The translations under genes were made by a program, and so were the position numbers. From NCBI GenBank assembly GCA_010279815.1, contig QEOQ01000092.1:801801-865800 (forward strand): a DNA stretch of 64,000 nucleotides. Reading direction: 5' to 3'. This document shows positions 23,574 through 37,071 of this stretch, piece by piece. The DNA comes from Brachionus plicatilis. Its lineage: Eukaryota > Rotifera > Eurotatoria > Ploima > Brachionidae. The first letter of the stretch is position 1. The number at the start of each line of letters is the position of its first letter. Under the pieces are notes generated by a model. It worked only from the letters and a program-made list of their open reading frames with translations. It was not told where the DNA came from and searched no databases.

Positions 23574-26500
23574 TTTTGCTTTTGATTTTCTAGCCAAAGC
23601 AAACTGGCATTGAGCGAGTCTTGAGCGCGCTGAATCTCGGACACAGAGTCGTTTCTCAACTGTTCGTACTCTTTAAGCAAGAGCCTTGACTCGTCAATAA
23701 TCGATGACGAGTTACTTGACGAACTAGTTGTGTGCTCGACTCTGCTAGTCTGCACGGTCTCTTCGACCACATAGCTCTTTTGCACAGGTATGAGCAGTCT
23801 GGAGTGAGCACCACTGTGGTTCAGTGATTTGGTGGCATCGATCCGTGGTGTCACATACGGCTCGGTTCTAAGCGCCGAGCCCAGCACCACATCGCGCCTA
23901 ATCTTGGCCAATTTTTCCCTTTTGTGCGACGGCAACTCGTTGCTCAGCAACCGCTTGGAAGTGCTCAGCGTTCGACTGAACTCATCGTCCTCAAAATCAT
24001 CGCAAACAATGGACTCGCTGTGCGAATTCAAGTCCTCATTGAGCGAGTTGGTGAGCTCTCGTTGCCGCTCGAGCTTAAACGCCTGGATGGCCGCCTGGCG
24101 TCTCATGTACAACTCTTTCTTTCTCGAGTCCCTGATTTTGCCGATCTTCTCTTTTTCGGCCTCCAGCAAACTCATCTTGCTGCTCAACTCTTTGCGCGAC
24201 TCCTCCAATTGACGCTTGTAATTGTCCAAGTACAGCTGGGTCATTTCTTCGATGGTCTTGGTGGTCGACGTCAAACAATTGAGCGTGTGCTCGGGCGATA
24301 TCAGATGGATGCGCGGAGAAGTGTGCGACGAGGCCGTCGTGTTCAGATTCAAATTAAGACTGTTGGTGAGCGACGTCTTGGGCCTATGGCTGGTGTGATG
24401 ATCGTCGTCGTTGTCCGAAGATGAGGACGACGACGACGACGACGACGAGTCCAAGTTCATGGAGCGCAGCACTGCGTCTGTTTCGCCGATCATGTAGTTT
24501 AGCTTGGCTTCGGTCAGCTCCACCCAGGTCTTGGACCGGTCCAGATTGAGCGACAACAAGTCGATGAAAGTGGACGAGTTGGAGACAGAGCGCGATCTGC
24601 CAGCCTCCAATCTCTCCTCCTCATCTCCATCCACTTCCTCCTCGGTCTGCACGTCAACACACTTCAAATGCGTGGTCTTTATCCGAGTAGGCAATTCGTG
24701 GAACTCGTCATCCATGACCTTGACCAAACGACCTTGACCATTACCATGACCATATTCTGTACTATGTCCTTGACCTTGACCATATCCTGTATTATGACCT
24801 TGACCCTGACCATTACCATGACCTTGACCATATCCTGTATTATGACCTTGACCTTGATCATATCCAGAATCATGACCTTGACCTTGACCATATCCTGTAT
24901 TATGACCTTGACCCTGACCGGGACCCTGTCCTTGACCTTGTAAATTTTCGATTTTGATTTTTTGGCGCACATTTAGCTTGAGATCGGTGTGTGCGTATTG
25001 TGTGTGGTCGTTTAGGATGCGAATTTTTTGTGGCACAGGGTCCTCTCTTTGGTTTTGAATGGCCGGCAAATGTTCGATTTGAGTGGACTGAGTGGTCTGG
25101 GTGCCGATGGTGGTTTGTCTAAGAGAGTTTTCTTTTTCCTTGAGCTTTTGGCGCAGCTTTTGCTCTTCGCTGGTGATCAAAAATTGGCTGAATATGTGCG
25201 AGTCGTCTGTTTCGGTGTAGGCGTTCTTTTTGGCAGGGCCGAGCTTTTTGATGGGCGACAGAGGCGGCGTACTCTGCGTGTGACCGTCGACCATGTTGAC
25301 GGCCAGCTCGGCCGGATACACCTGATAGCTTTTGTCGTGGGCAAGGGACGCCACTGGCGACTTCACCTCGATTTGTTTGTCAATGTCGGAGAGCAGCTGG
25401 TGCAGGCGATCGCTAGTGTTCGTCTCCTCCTCTCGCATCACATTCAACTCAAGCTTGGACAAGTCTAGCTCGCTGTCGCACTTTCGCTCAATGGGACACT
25501 CGGCCGCATGCACCTGCTCATACAAATCGTTGCTTATCACGTACTCAAAGTACTCGACGTGAATTTCTTCTTCGTCGGTGACGTTGTCGGCCGATTGGCA
25601 CTCGCTTGAGCTCGTGTCGTCGCCATTCGCCGTGTACTGGGTGTCGAGCAACGAGTCTTTTTGCATGTCTGCACGCTTTTGGCTAGGCAAGGCGTCCGAG
25701 CCGCTGTCCGATTCGCACCACTCACAATACCTGGTCTCCAGCACCGAGTCCTTTTGCGTTTCCTCGCACTTTTCACTTGTGGTCTCAATGCTTGAGCACG
25801 ACTTGGACGTGGCGCCGTGCTTGTCATGCAGCGACGTTTCAGCTTGGTCTTCAGTCAAAGTCTCATTTAAAATTGTGTCGCTGTCCACTGATTCATTCTT
25901 TTGGCATTTTATTTCTAGTTCTTGGTCGCAGCTTTCTTGGCTTGTGAGCGACTCGTCATGTTGGTCTTTGTGCTTGATTTGGACCTGGAGCAAGCAGAGA
26001 TTGTTCTCGATATGTTCATACCAACTGGTTAGACTTTGGTTGTTTATGGACTCGTTGGTCTCTTGTGTCAAGTTGAAAGTGTTGTTGTCACTGATTTGGT
26101 CTTGGTTTATTTGCAGATGGACAATTGAATCTTCAGCTAGTGTTTCACTGCTTTCTGTTAGACTTGTCAATGACTCGTCATGTTCCTCTTGGTCTTTAAT
26201 TTCTATTTTGGTCTCTTCAAAACAACCTGCTGGACTTGGTGCTCTATTATTGCCACTTGTTTGGTCATTTTTATCTGCAAATGTCTCACAGCTCTCCTGA
26301 CTTGTCAATGACTCATCATTTTGTTCTCTGTGATCAATTTCGATCTGAAGGAAACAATTTTTTTGAATTTCCTCAAAACATTCTGTCAGACTTTCACCAT
26401 TTTTATCATTTGGAGCCCTATCATTGTCTTTTCCTTGACCATATTCACTTTCCAAGTCTCTATTGACTTCAACTTGATGTTCCTCATCATCTATTTTTTC

Positions 26501-29500
26501 TGTTAATGTCTCACAGCTCTCTTGAATTGTCAATAACTCATCAATTTGTTCTCTGTGATCAATTTCGACCTGAAGGAAACAATTTTTTTGAATTTCCTCA
26601 AAACATTCTGTCAGACTTTCACCATTTTTATCATTTTGAACTTTTTTATTGTCACTTTCATGACCGTTTTCACTTTCTATTGAATATATTTTGAAGTCAT
26701 TTATTTCTGTGAATGTTCCACAGCTTTCCGGACTTGTTGATGATTGATGAAGTTGTTCTCTGTGCTTGATCTCGACCTCAAACACACAGTCTTCTTGGAT
26801 CACCTCAAAACAACCTGTTAGACTTTCACTATTTTTTTCTTTTTGATCTCTAGTCTTGTCATTTGTTTGACCATTGTAAATTTCTGAATTTTTTTTGGAA
26901 CTTTCTAAATGTTCATGGACTTCAATTTTGTCTGCTAATGGCTCGTCATTTTGGTGTTTGACTTCCACTTCTAGGAAACAGTCTTTTTGAATTTCTTTAA
27001 AGCTTTCTGTCAGACTTTCACCATTCTCATTTAAAATCGATAAATTTTTTTCTTGACTTTGGTGTGTGATGGTCCCCGAAGTTTGGTCACCATGTTTAAT
27101 TTCTAAATCGTTTTGGACTTCTTCTAAATTTTCTCCAGGATCAACTTTTTCTGTGAATGTTTCACAGCTCTCTTGAATTGTAAATAACTCATCATTTTGG
27201 TCTTTATGCTCAATTTCGACTTGGAGGAATAAATCCTTTTGAATTTCCTCAAAACATTCTGTCAGACTTTCACCATTTTTATCATTTTGAGCACTTTTAT
27301 TGCCACTTCTTTGATTATTTTTACTTTCTAATTCTCTATGGACTTCAACTTGATATTTATCGTCATCAACTTTTTCTGTCAATGTCTCACAGCTGCCCTG
27401 ACTTGTCAAAGACTCATCATTTTGGTGTTTGACTTCAACTTCTAGGAAACAATTTTCAATCAATGAATTTGTTTTTTTACTTTGATGTGCGATGCTCTCC
27501 AAACTGTGGTCACTATGTATGTGGTCAATATTTTTACCACTCTCCAATGATTCATCATTTTGTTCTCTGTGATCAATTTCGACCTGAAGGAAACAATTTT
27601 TTTGAATTTCCTCAAAACATTCTGTCAAACTTTCACCATTATTCTCATTTTGAGCCCTATCATTGTCTTTTTCTTTACCATATTCACTTTCCAAGTCTCT
27701 ATCGGCTTCAACTTGATGTTCATCATCATCTATTTTTTCTGTTAATGTCTCACAACTCTCTTGAATTGTCAATAACTCATCAATTTGTGCTGTGTGATCA
27801 ATTTCGACCTGAAGAAAGCAATTTTTTTGAATATCCTCAAAACATTCTGTCAAACTTTCACCATTTTTATCATTTTGAACACTATTATTGCCACTTCTTT
27901 GATTATTTTTACTTTCTAATTCTCTATGGACTTCAACTTGATATTTATCGTCATCAACTTTTTCTGTCAATGTCTCACAGCTGCCCTGACTTGTCAAAGA
28001 CTCATCATTTTGGCCTTTATGCTCGATTTTGACCTGAAGGAAACAATTTTTTTGAATTTCCTCAAAACATTCTGTAAGATTTTCACCATTTTTATCATTT
28101 TGAACACTTTTAATGTCACTTCCTTGACCATATTCACCTTCCAAGTCTTTATGGACTTCTTTTAAATTTTCTTCAGGATCAACTTTTTCTGTCAATGTCT
28201 CACAGCTCTCCTGACTTGTCAATGACTCATCATTTTGTTCTCTGTGATCAATTTCGACCTGAAGAAAGCAATTTTTTTGAATATCCTCAAAACATTCTGT
28301 CAAACTTTCACCATTATTCTCATTTTGAGCCCTATCATTGTCTTTTCCTTGACCATGTTCACTTTCCAAGTCTCTATTGAATTCAACTTGATGTTCCTCA
28401 TTATCAATTTTTTCTGTTAATGTGTGATCAATTTTTCCAAGTTGTATAAAACAATTTTTTTGAACTTGCTCAACACAACCACTCACTCTTTCACCATTAT
28501 GGGTCTCTCTAACTTCTTCACCAATCTTCATATCAACACAACAAGATTGTTGCTCATTCTGCTGAGTCAATGTTAGACCCTTTTGATGACCAGAGTGCAC
28601 ACTGGACCGCTGTTTTTCCACAGTGGGAGCCGTGGAGCCCAGCAACGACCTAATATTGCACTCTTGGGACCTGAGCTTTTCGCTCTCGGGCCGGTACTTG
28701 TACTCGAATGAAATCTTAAAATTTTCCACACTTTCAAACAAATCTTTTAGGTCGTGGCTCTTCTTCAGAACAATTTCCTCTTCCTCTTCGGCAATGGGCT
28801 CGAGCTGGCGAACAGAATGCATGGACTCGGCGGGCCGCATTGTCCCACACCCAAACCAGTCGTCTTCCTGCAGCCAATTCTCGTCCAAATCACCAAAATC
28901 ATCGGCCAATATGAACTCTGGTCCGTCTTCTTCATCCCCACTCTTCTCCTCACTGTTCAAACTAGCCAAACTGGCCAGAGTCTCGTTCACCAAACTGTTC
29001 ACCGAGTGCACACTAGTCGACAGCATGGCCGACTCCGGCTCTTCTCCACTCATCCCCGCTCTCTCCTTCATATTATCATAGGCCGAACACGACCGGCCCT
29101 CCATCTCATCACTGTCCGTCAACGAACTGTCACTGTCCGACCCGCTCTTCACCCTGTAGTCTATCTTGCACTCGATGATGACGTCATCCTCCAGCGAGTC
29201 GCTCAGCTCAGCTGACTGTGCCCTTTTTTCTCCATCCTCATCCTCATCCTCATCATCGTCATCATCAGAGTCTGTGGGAATGAGACGACGCGTTTCACTG
29301 TCGTCATCGCTGTGTGAGCTGTTTATCAAGTTGACGTCCTCGTCGCGGTCATCCCCGGACTGACGGGACAAGTGAGGTGCACTGTTGTTGTCTTTGAGGA
29401 GCGTTACATTGACAATGGTGGAAGCGCACGACTCGCTGCCGAGCGGCGTCGAGTCGTCGTTCGTGGACGCTTGATTGAGAGAGGCGTCGTTGGCCGAGTG

Positions 29501-30960
29501 GTCAAAATTGATGCGAGTGGAAGATTTAAGCTGATCGGAGTCAAAGGTGTCGAGAGACTCGATCTGCTCGATTAGGTCGGCGAGCAGGCCTTCGAGCTCG
29601 GTGTCGGTGGACTGGAGGAAGGAGCGTTCGAGTTGGTCGGAGCGCAGCGAGTCGTCCGAGCTCGCGTGGTCTCTGATGCCCAGGCCGAACTTGGAAAAGT
29701 CCATGGCGTCGTCGGCGGCGTGGTCGGCGAGCAGCTCAAAGTCAAAAGACAAACTTTTGGGCATGGTCTGACTGGGTGAGATTTTGAGGCGGCTGGGCGA
29801 CGCCATCGCTATTTCTTCGTTCGATTTGGACTTCATGAGGACCGGGGCGAGGTTGTCGAAGAGGCCTTGGACGTGGCGCTTTAGGTAGTCGGCGTAGTCC
29901 GGGTCGGCCATGTCGGACACGGCGCCGTGTATCATCGAGTTGATCATTTGGACGTAGTTCGACTGGGTGATGTTTTCGTATGACTTGAGCGCGACCAGGT
30001 CGGTTTGGGAGCGGGCGCGCTTCGGCGAGCACTTGGCGCCCCGGTGCCAGTAGAACTCGGGACACGAGCCCGTTCGCAGACTCTGCGACGATATGGCCAC
30101 GAAAAACTCGTCCGGCTCGTCGTCGCAGTGCAGCAGGACACGAGAGTCCGTCGAGCATGTGGCTAGATGCGGCTGGTCGTCCATTTTGTGGCGCTGTTTG
30201 CTGGCGCTGCTTAGAAACGAACACAATTTGGTGCGTGTGAATTTATCGCATTGTTGCTTGAGCGATTGTGTGCTATGTTGCTGATTGAATATCTGTTCTG
30301 CTCGAAATGAGGCTTTTTCCGTTGATTTGTCGATGTTTTGATCGCGGTTGCCATGGCAACCGTAATTTTCTATCGATTTTTCATTCTCTTTTCTAGTCTC
30401 GTGCACTACAATGGCAGGCACGCTAACCGACTGGACTAGTCGGTGCTCTCGGGGCATTTGCATGGTCAGTTCGCTGAGGGTCGCGTGGTCGCCATAGTCG
30501 CACACTTTGTACACTAGCTTGTCGCACTGGAGAAATTTTTGCTCCGAGCTGGTCGACCGGCGGCGCTTGGGCGACGACGACTGCGGCGACAAACAGGCCG
30601 GCTTGTCCAGATTGGCCAGAAATGTGTCCTTGACTCGTTCGTAAAATTGAATCTGGTCCTCGAGTTGGTGGATGGGCGATTGGCGCTCAAAAGAGCTCGA
30701 TCTCGCCGCGCCTCTTTGGTCCGGCTCCATGAAAATGTTTCTGTGTGTGGAAAGGTCGGAGTTGGAGCAGTCAAAATCCTGGTCTATGTCTGTGTCATTG
30801 TTGTCGTTCAGGTATCCTTCTGAATAGCTGCGGTTGGGTGACGGTTTTTTCAGCAGGTGTCTCTCGTCTTCAATTGAATCGTTAAGGCTGACGCGTCTCT
30901 TTGACTTTATTTCCTTGAATCCCTGCTGAACACTGTTCGGTCTGCTTTGATTATTACAAC
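23574..30960 (-). CDS. Giant 7387-nt exon: disordered repeat-rich tail of a kinesin-3-type protein
   Basis: It is bounded by acceptor TTTAAATTAG and donor CAAAA|GTAAGT, and is open for 2461 codons. The frame runs 76 codons upstream of the first obvious ATG (30730) to the acceptor, so that ATG is internal. In order: a folded-looking segment with FYERVKDTFLANLDKP and VCDYGDHATLSELTMQMPRE; Ser/Asp-rich linkers with an acidic run (about 29226-29280); about 12 repeats of some 75 residues (25905-28500); GQGQGH repeats (24731-24945); a Ser-then-Asp run (24415-24455); a charged coiled coil NYKRQLEESRKELSSKMSLL with RRQAAIQAFKLERQREL; and a C-terminal helix EYEQLRNDSVSEIQRAQDSL. Vertebrate STARD9 also has a giant exon and similar tail helices, by memory. 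Phase agrees with the exons on both sides. Function of the tail is unknown; cargo, scaffold or centrosomal roles are guesses. Confidence 0.85.
24731..24945 (-). repeat. In-frame 30-bp minisatellite encoding GQGQGHNTGY
   Basis: Five good copies of a 30-bp unit encode G/D-QGQGH-N/D-T/S-G/E-Y, with partial GQGP and GHGN copies at the ends. The low-complexity Gly-Gln-Tyr composition resembles phase-separating protein segments, but that role is inference. The number of copies is likely polymorphic. Confidence 0.85.
25905..28500 (-). repeat. Array of about 12 coding repeats (period about 225 bp)
   Basis: Each unit encodes a core ESLTECFEEIQKNCFLQVEI, then H-x-x-Q-N-D-ESLTSQ-ESCETLTEK, then a variable acidic spacer. 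The cores recur about every 225 bp at the DNA level (for example about 26350, 26574, 27590, 27815, 28038 and 28266), with degenerate units at both ends. The array is AT-richer than the flanking parts of the exon. Two Cys per core and the alternating pattern suggest a short amphipathic binding motif repeated in a disordered chain. No known domain is recognised. Confidence 0.85.
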
Positions 30961-31029
30961 CTAATTTAAAAAAAAATACTAAAATTAACTTTTGTTTTTT
31001 TAATAAATTGAAAATTTTTTTTTTAAATT

Positions 31030-31995
31030 TTTTTTTTTATTGAGAATCACGGTTTTTTCAATTGACCATGGCAAAAAAATTTTTTTTCAGAAAATTTGGG
31101 GGACCAAAAAATTGCCAGGGATATAAAAAAAAATTTATAATAAATTTATTTGCTTGAGAACTACTGTTTTTTAAAATGACCATGCTAAATTTTTTTTTTT
31201 TTTTTGAGAAATTGAATCCTATAATTGTGAAGGAACCAAAAAAAATTTTAATAAAATTTATTTTTTTAAGTACGACTGCTTTCTCAATTGACCATCGTAA
31301 AAAAAATATTTTTTTTTTGAGAATGTGACTCCTATAATTGTTAAGGAACCAAAAAAAAATTTCGAAACTACTTTTTTTTCAATTTAAGAAAAATTTTTCA
31401 ATTGACCATGGTAAAAAATTTTTTTTTTTTTGAGAAATTAAATCCTATAATTGTTAAGAAACCAAAAAAAAAATTTAATAAAATTTATTTGCTTGAAAAC
31501 GACTGTTTTTTCAAATGACCATGCTAAAAAAAATTTTTTCATGAAATGTGGGGGATCAAAAAACAATTTAAATTAAATTTTTTCCTTAAGAACTATTGTT
31601 TTTCAATTGACCATGGTGAAAAAAAAATTATTTTATTTTGAGAAAGTGACTCCTATAATTGTTAAGGAACCAAAAAAAATTTTAATAAAATTTATTTGCT
31701 TGAAAACGACTGTTTTTAAAAATGACCATGTTAAAAATAATTTTTTTTAAGAAATGACTCCTATAATTGTGAAGGAACCAAAAAAAAATTTCGAAACTAC
31801 TTTTTTTTCAATTGACAATTTAAGAAAAATTTTTCGATTGACCATGGTAAAAAAAAAATTTATTTTTCTCAAGAAAATTACTTTGGCAATTGTGAATGAA
31901 TAAAAAAAATTTTATTAAGTAAAATTTATTTGCTTGGTTAAAAAAATGTATTTTTTTTCAGAAAATAACTTTGGCAATTGATTGGGACCAGAAAA
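31030..31995. repeat. Intronic tandem repeat, about 110-bp unit
   Basis: About eight to nine degenerate units each contain a TGACCATGGTAAAAAA-like block, then CTATAATTGTTAAGGAACC, then TTATTTGCTTGAAAACGACTG. The TGACCAT blocks fall near 31065, 31175, 31290, 31405, 31515, 31610, 31720 and 31840. It lies just inside the intron upstream of the giant exon, close to that exon's acceptor. Confidence 0.8.
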
Positions 31996-34900
31996 ATTTT
32001 TGTTATCTCTAAATTAATTAGAACCAGTTTTCCTATTGCGTAAGAAAACGGTAATTCAAGATATTCTAGATTGAGCTTAGCGGGCCCCAGCATTTACTCT
32101 ATAAATGTGTTTTTCAAAACAATTGTAGCCTTGTTTCTATGGCAATTACTAAATTTTTCACAAACCTTTAAAGCTGTGCTCACACTGGTGCTGGTGGTGT
32201 TTTAGTATGACTGCTAGATAAACCTTATGGAGGATGTATGCTATAGAGAGCATTGTGCAATTAGAGTTAAAGTTTTTCGAGTGAAAAAATTTTCCGAATC
32301 ATGTCTGAGTGAAGACTAGTTGTGAAAAAAAAGAGACCAAATATCGAATTTAAATTAGCTGGCCTGTTTTTATGACTTGAGGATATCGACGGCACACAAA
32401 CTAGAATAAATATCACAAATAACAAAAGCCTTAAATTTCACTTAGAAATGCTTTATTTAGAAAAAATTTAATTAAAGAAAATCGAGCTTTAATTTTAGTC
32501 GAACTTGTATTGTTTGCAAAACAGCCATAAACGTGGCTAATGCAGGTCATTGACTTGAAAATTAAAAAATTCCAAGTTAATAATAAAGAGCTTTAATTTT
32601 CTATTCTATAAAAAGTTAATTAATGCCTAAAAACAAATCAAAGTTTGGCACTAGTTTTAGATGTTGCATCAGTTTACTATTTGCTGATAAAATATCAACC
32701 AGTAAGCCATAAAAGTCTATTTGCTTTCTACCTTGACCAAATTATTTTTTTGTTTTACGGTTTTTGGCAAATATTTGAACCAGCTAAGTGAATAGGTTGT
32801 AAAAACCCTATAATTGAATCTGACATGAATATGTGCTTCAATTTATTTATTATATTGCCTTGTTTAGTAAATCAACTGAATAGTGGATCAAGGTTGAGTT
32901 AATAAAATCAACAAATACCATAAATTATTAATGATTACTACGATGTTAAAACAAATATTTTTTTTTCTATAATTTAAAAATAAATTTTTGAAATATCTCA
33001 GATGTTTAAATTGGCTAATTAGCTCGATTCTGTATGAAAAAAAAAATATGTTTAGAATTTTTTTGTTCTTTTTTAGGGCTTTTTTTTGAGCAAAATTTGG
33101 CATCGTTAAGTTTACAAGTTAATCCTTAGGAAATAAACTTTTGTAAGCAATTTTATTCTCTAATTTTATAAATTGATTATGCAATAAAGCTAAATTTGCT
33201 CGTATTGATTGATTTTTTTAATTCATTATTTTGTTTATCAAACTTGATCATCGACATATTTCGATTGTCAAACAAACAAATTTTTGACAACCATTAAATC
33301 AAGATAAGGTCTCAATTTTTATGGTCACGAAGTAAATTTTCATTTACTAAGAGGATAATTGTAAAGCCAACAAAAAGTAAATGCATTAACTTCATCTTTT
33401 GTTGACACTGTTTCAACTCTAGACTTTTGTTTTTTTTATCTTAAAATATTTGAATTATTAAAAATTTTAATTTAAATTAAATTTGTAAAGTTAATTGATA
33501 AATTTTAGATCACTAAGTAAAATGATCCTCTTCATGTCAAATTTTTTAGCTTAACATGAAATATAAAATATATCTATCATCTCCTGAAAAAAAAAATTCA
33601 TTCATTCAAAATTTATTATGATCTATTTCAACTAAATTTTATTTCTCTTTTTATTTCACTCAACACAAAGCTGAAAGGGGAAAGAAAGCTAACTATTATT
33701 TTAATAAAAAAAATCCATATATCTGCAAAATTCTGTAAATACCTATCGATTTAATCAGACTTTTATAAAATGTTCATTTCATTTTAGAAATCAAAGTTGT
33801 GACCTACAGTCAAACTCCGATTAAAATTGAAAAAATCAGTCCAAAATTGACAAATATTTAAAATTATGTTTAGTAAATTTCTTAAATAAAAATTTTATTA
33901 AATTTTTTTTTGGGCGATTAATTATTTTTTAACTAAAATTACTAAAAAAATTTTTTCCTAAATTTGCATTAGTGATATTATTCTTATTAATTTTTCTAAA
34001 TCGTATTAAAATTATAAATTAAACAAAATAATACTTTAAAAAAACTAAAAATCAGCAGAAAGACGTTTAAATCGTATTGAGCATCTTTTTAAGCCATAGA
34101 AGGATGTTTAGTACAATTAGATTTTTTTTTTGAATTAGAACAATATTTGGATAATTAAGAATATTATGGTATGAATTTTGATGAAAAATGTGAGTTCTGT
34201 AATCTGGTTTCTAATTGAGATCTCAATAATTCTTTGCTTATTACAATTTGGTTCATACAGAGGCAAAGGATAAATAAAAATTTTTAAAAAAGTTAAATAA
34301 AAAATTATTTTTTTTAAATTTAATTAAATATTGAAAAAACTAGCATCAAACTTGATTTTTAAAATTAATTCACATTTTAAAATTAACTAAGATATTTTAT
34401 GAAATGTAAGTCATTTTTATATTCATCTAGTAAAATTGGTAAAAAATCAGTAATTTTAGTTAATGAATTAGCACACGCCATTTTTTTTATCATTTTAAAA
34501 TTATCAATTTAACAAACCCTAAAACCCGTTCTACTGTTCTGCTTTATCGCGACTTGAATGTGTTGGAATAAATTTAAAAGTGTAAAAGAAAATGTCTGCT
34601 GATGGAACTCATTATTTTACTTTTTAACATGTTTATCATTTATTACTTTTCTTTTGTACATAATTTGAAAGCATCAAAAAAATTAAAACAGTTCCATTAA
34701 TCTTAAGAACTTTAGATTATCTATATTTTAATGTTTATCTAAATAATAAATTTTGGTATTATTTGATTAATTAGATTTATAAATTCTAAAATTTAGCCAA
34801 AAAGTAATAAAAATCACATGTTGAATACTCTCTAGTTTTTCTAACGACTTGATCACATTTTAATCCACATTAAAAGTTTAGTCAAGAAAATTAGATACAA

Positions 34901-37071
34901 ACAAATAAAAGAACTGGAAAAAAGTATTTTTAAATGGAAAAGACAAAAAACTCTTTAGAAAATTCTTGTTTTATCGTCTTTTCTAAAATTATTAAAGAAA
35001 ATCCAAATTTTTATCTCAAAATTTAGCATTATAAAAATAGGATCTTGAAAGAAAAAATTATGCAATATTTTTTAATCTAATCTGATCAATTTTGGTTTTT
35101 AATTTTCATTTTCTAAACTCATTTTTCCGAAACTAATATTAAAAACGTAAGTTTTTTTAAATTTATTAATATTTAAATCCGTAGAATCTATCATAACTTA
35201 TCTCAAATTATTTTTATTATTTTTTTAGATATCTTATTTCAGCCAAATTAAACTTTTAATTTTGTTTTAAATCCTCTTTATTTTTTTTAAATGAGCTAAT
35301 ACTCGAGCCAGTGATAAAAATAAATAAATATTTTAATTTCCAGCATGATATTACACCAAAAATACTTAATGATTTAGAAAAATAGAAATATTTATCCTGT
35401 CAGTTTCGGGTGTTAAAAGAAATTTTTTTATGATTTTAGATAAAAAATATTTCGTCCTGTTTTTATTTTTCTTGAAATTAACTTCTATTAATTTATGATG
35501 CTCAGGAAATTTTAGCTTCGTTAATTGCAAAATACTAGTTTCAAATGCTGATTTAATGAAAAACAGTTGACTTATATCTCAAACCAAAGCTTTTAGTGTA
35601 AATTTGATAAAAAAATTCCATCTAGGTCTTATTTTTTTACTAATTTTAGTTTATTTAATAAATCTGTTTGAAGATTTTATGAATCAATCAATAAGTTGAC
35701 TTTAATGTCCTTATAAATTACACAAAAATTATAATGATTTATTTTGAAAAAATTAAATAAGCCATTGACTAATATCTATAATTAAAATTCTTGAATATGA
35801 ATTCTGCTTGTATGATTCAAGCAATTAATAATTCCTGAATATCACATTTTTAAATTCATTTAAAAAATTAAACGCCCAAGAATTTTAAATCAAATAATAA
35901 AGCTTTAAATGAAAAAAATAATTACCAAATAAATTAATATTTACTCTGTTTTCCTCAGTTTAGTCGTATTCGAAATTATTTTTTCTTTTTGAAAAATTTA
36001 ATTTAATATAAATTTTTACTTAAATTTACCTTTAGAAGTATTCAAAGAATTTTTTTTCTTCAGGTTCTAGCAATGATTAATAATGCTTTTTTGTTTTAAA
36101 TTATCCAAAATTTTTTTTTCAAATTTAACATTTAATGAAAGAAACAAAAAGCAGATAAAAGAATCATTGCATAGCATAATCATAAAAAGACACCACTTAA
36201 ATTTTTTAGTAATATATTTTTTAGAAAAAGAAGTCTAGATAAAAAATCTATGAATGATAAATTAGATAATTTTCATTCCTGAATCAAAATTGATTTTCTT
36301 ATTGATAGACCAGAAAAAATTGAAATTAACTTTTAATTTGATGATTAGAAAACCATGTTGTATTAGCTCTCAAAGGTTTCTTGTTTTCATTATTTATTTC
36401 AAAGCAAATATTTTAGCAAATTTGCTATGCATTATTTTTCAACCCGTCGCAAATCACATAGAAAATGCAAGTTGTTTTAATCTAATTTTAAAACTGAACT
36501 AATTTTTTAAATAAAAAAAAACAAAATTTCTTTTTATGTTGAAAAATTCATATCAGTACTAAAATCCATTCTCGATTTCAATCCAACAAAATACCAATGT
36601 TTTATTCATTTCCAAAATTTTTGCTCACATCTCAAATTATACAATTTAAAATTTAAAAAAAAATTTAGAAAAACAAAAAATAAAACTCTGTTTTTTAAGA
36701 AAAAAAATCCAAAATCATAGAAAAATACAAAAAATATAATTTAAATGTTAATATGATTTATATTAAGGTAACCCTTTCTTTCAGCTTCAAACAAAATGAG
36801 ATTGTTTCAATAAAAAAATCAAATTTTATTTTTTTTATCGAAAAAAAAAAAAAACTATTTTATGTTAAAAAGTCCAATTTTCATCACCAAATTAACTTAA
36901 ATTAATTGAATAAAACTTGAACAAAAAAAAATAATAATCAGAGTTTGTCAAAAAAAGTTGAGTGCATTAGCTTTGTGATTATACAATTGTTCAATCTACG
37001 AAAAAATTTAATTTCTTAAATGCTTAAAATAAAAAAAAAAACCTGAATAAAAATTTAAAAACCGTACTTAC
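31996..37071 (-). other. Long AT-rich intron
   Basis: Part of the 6.1-kb intron between the exons at 37072 and 30960. No exon, RNA gene or bounded transposon is recognised. A slightly GC-richer patch near 32.08-32.30 kb has no open frame. Confidence 0.5.

Noticed and set aside
23829..30823. Many plus-strand ORFs of 60-240 codons opposite the giant exon
   Set aside because: They are shadows of the repeat-rich minus-strand coding sequence. Their peptides repeat only because the coding repeats do, and none has splice or promoter support.
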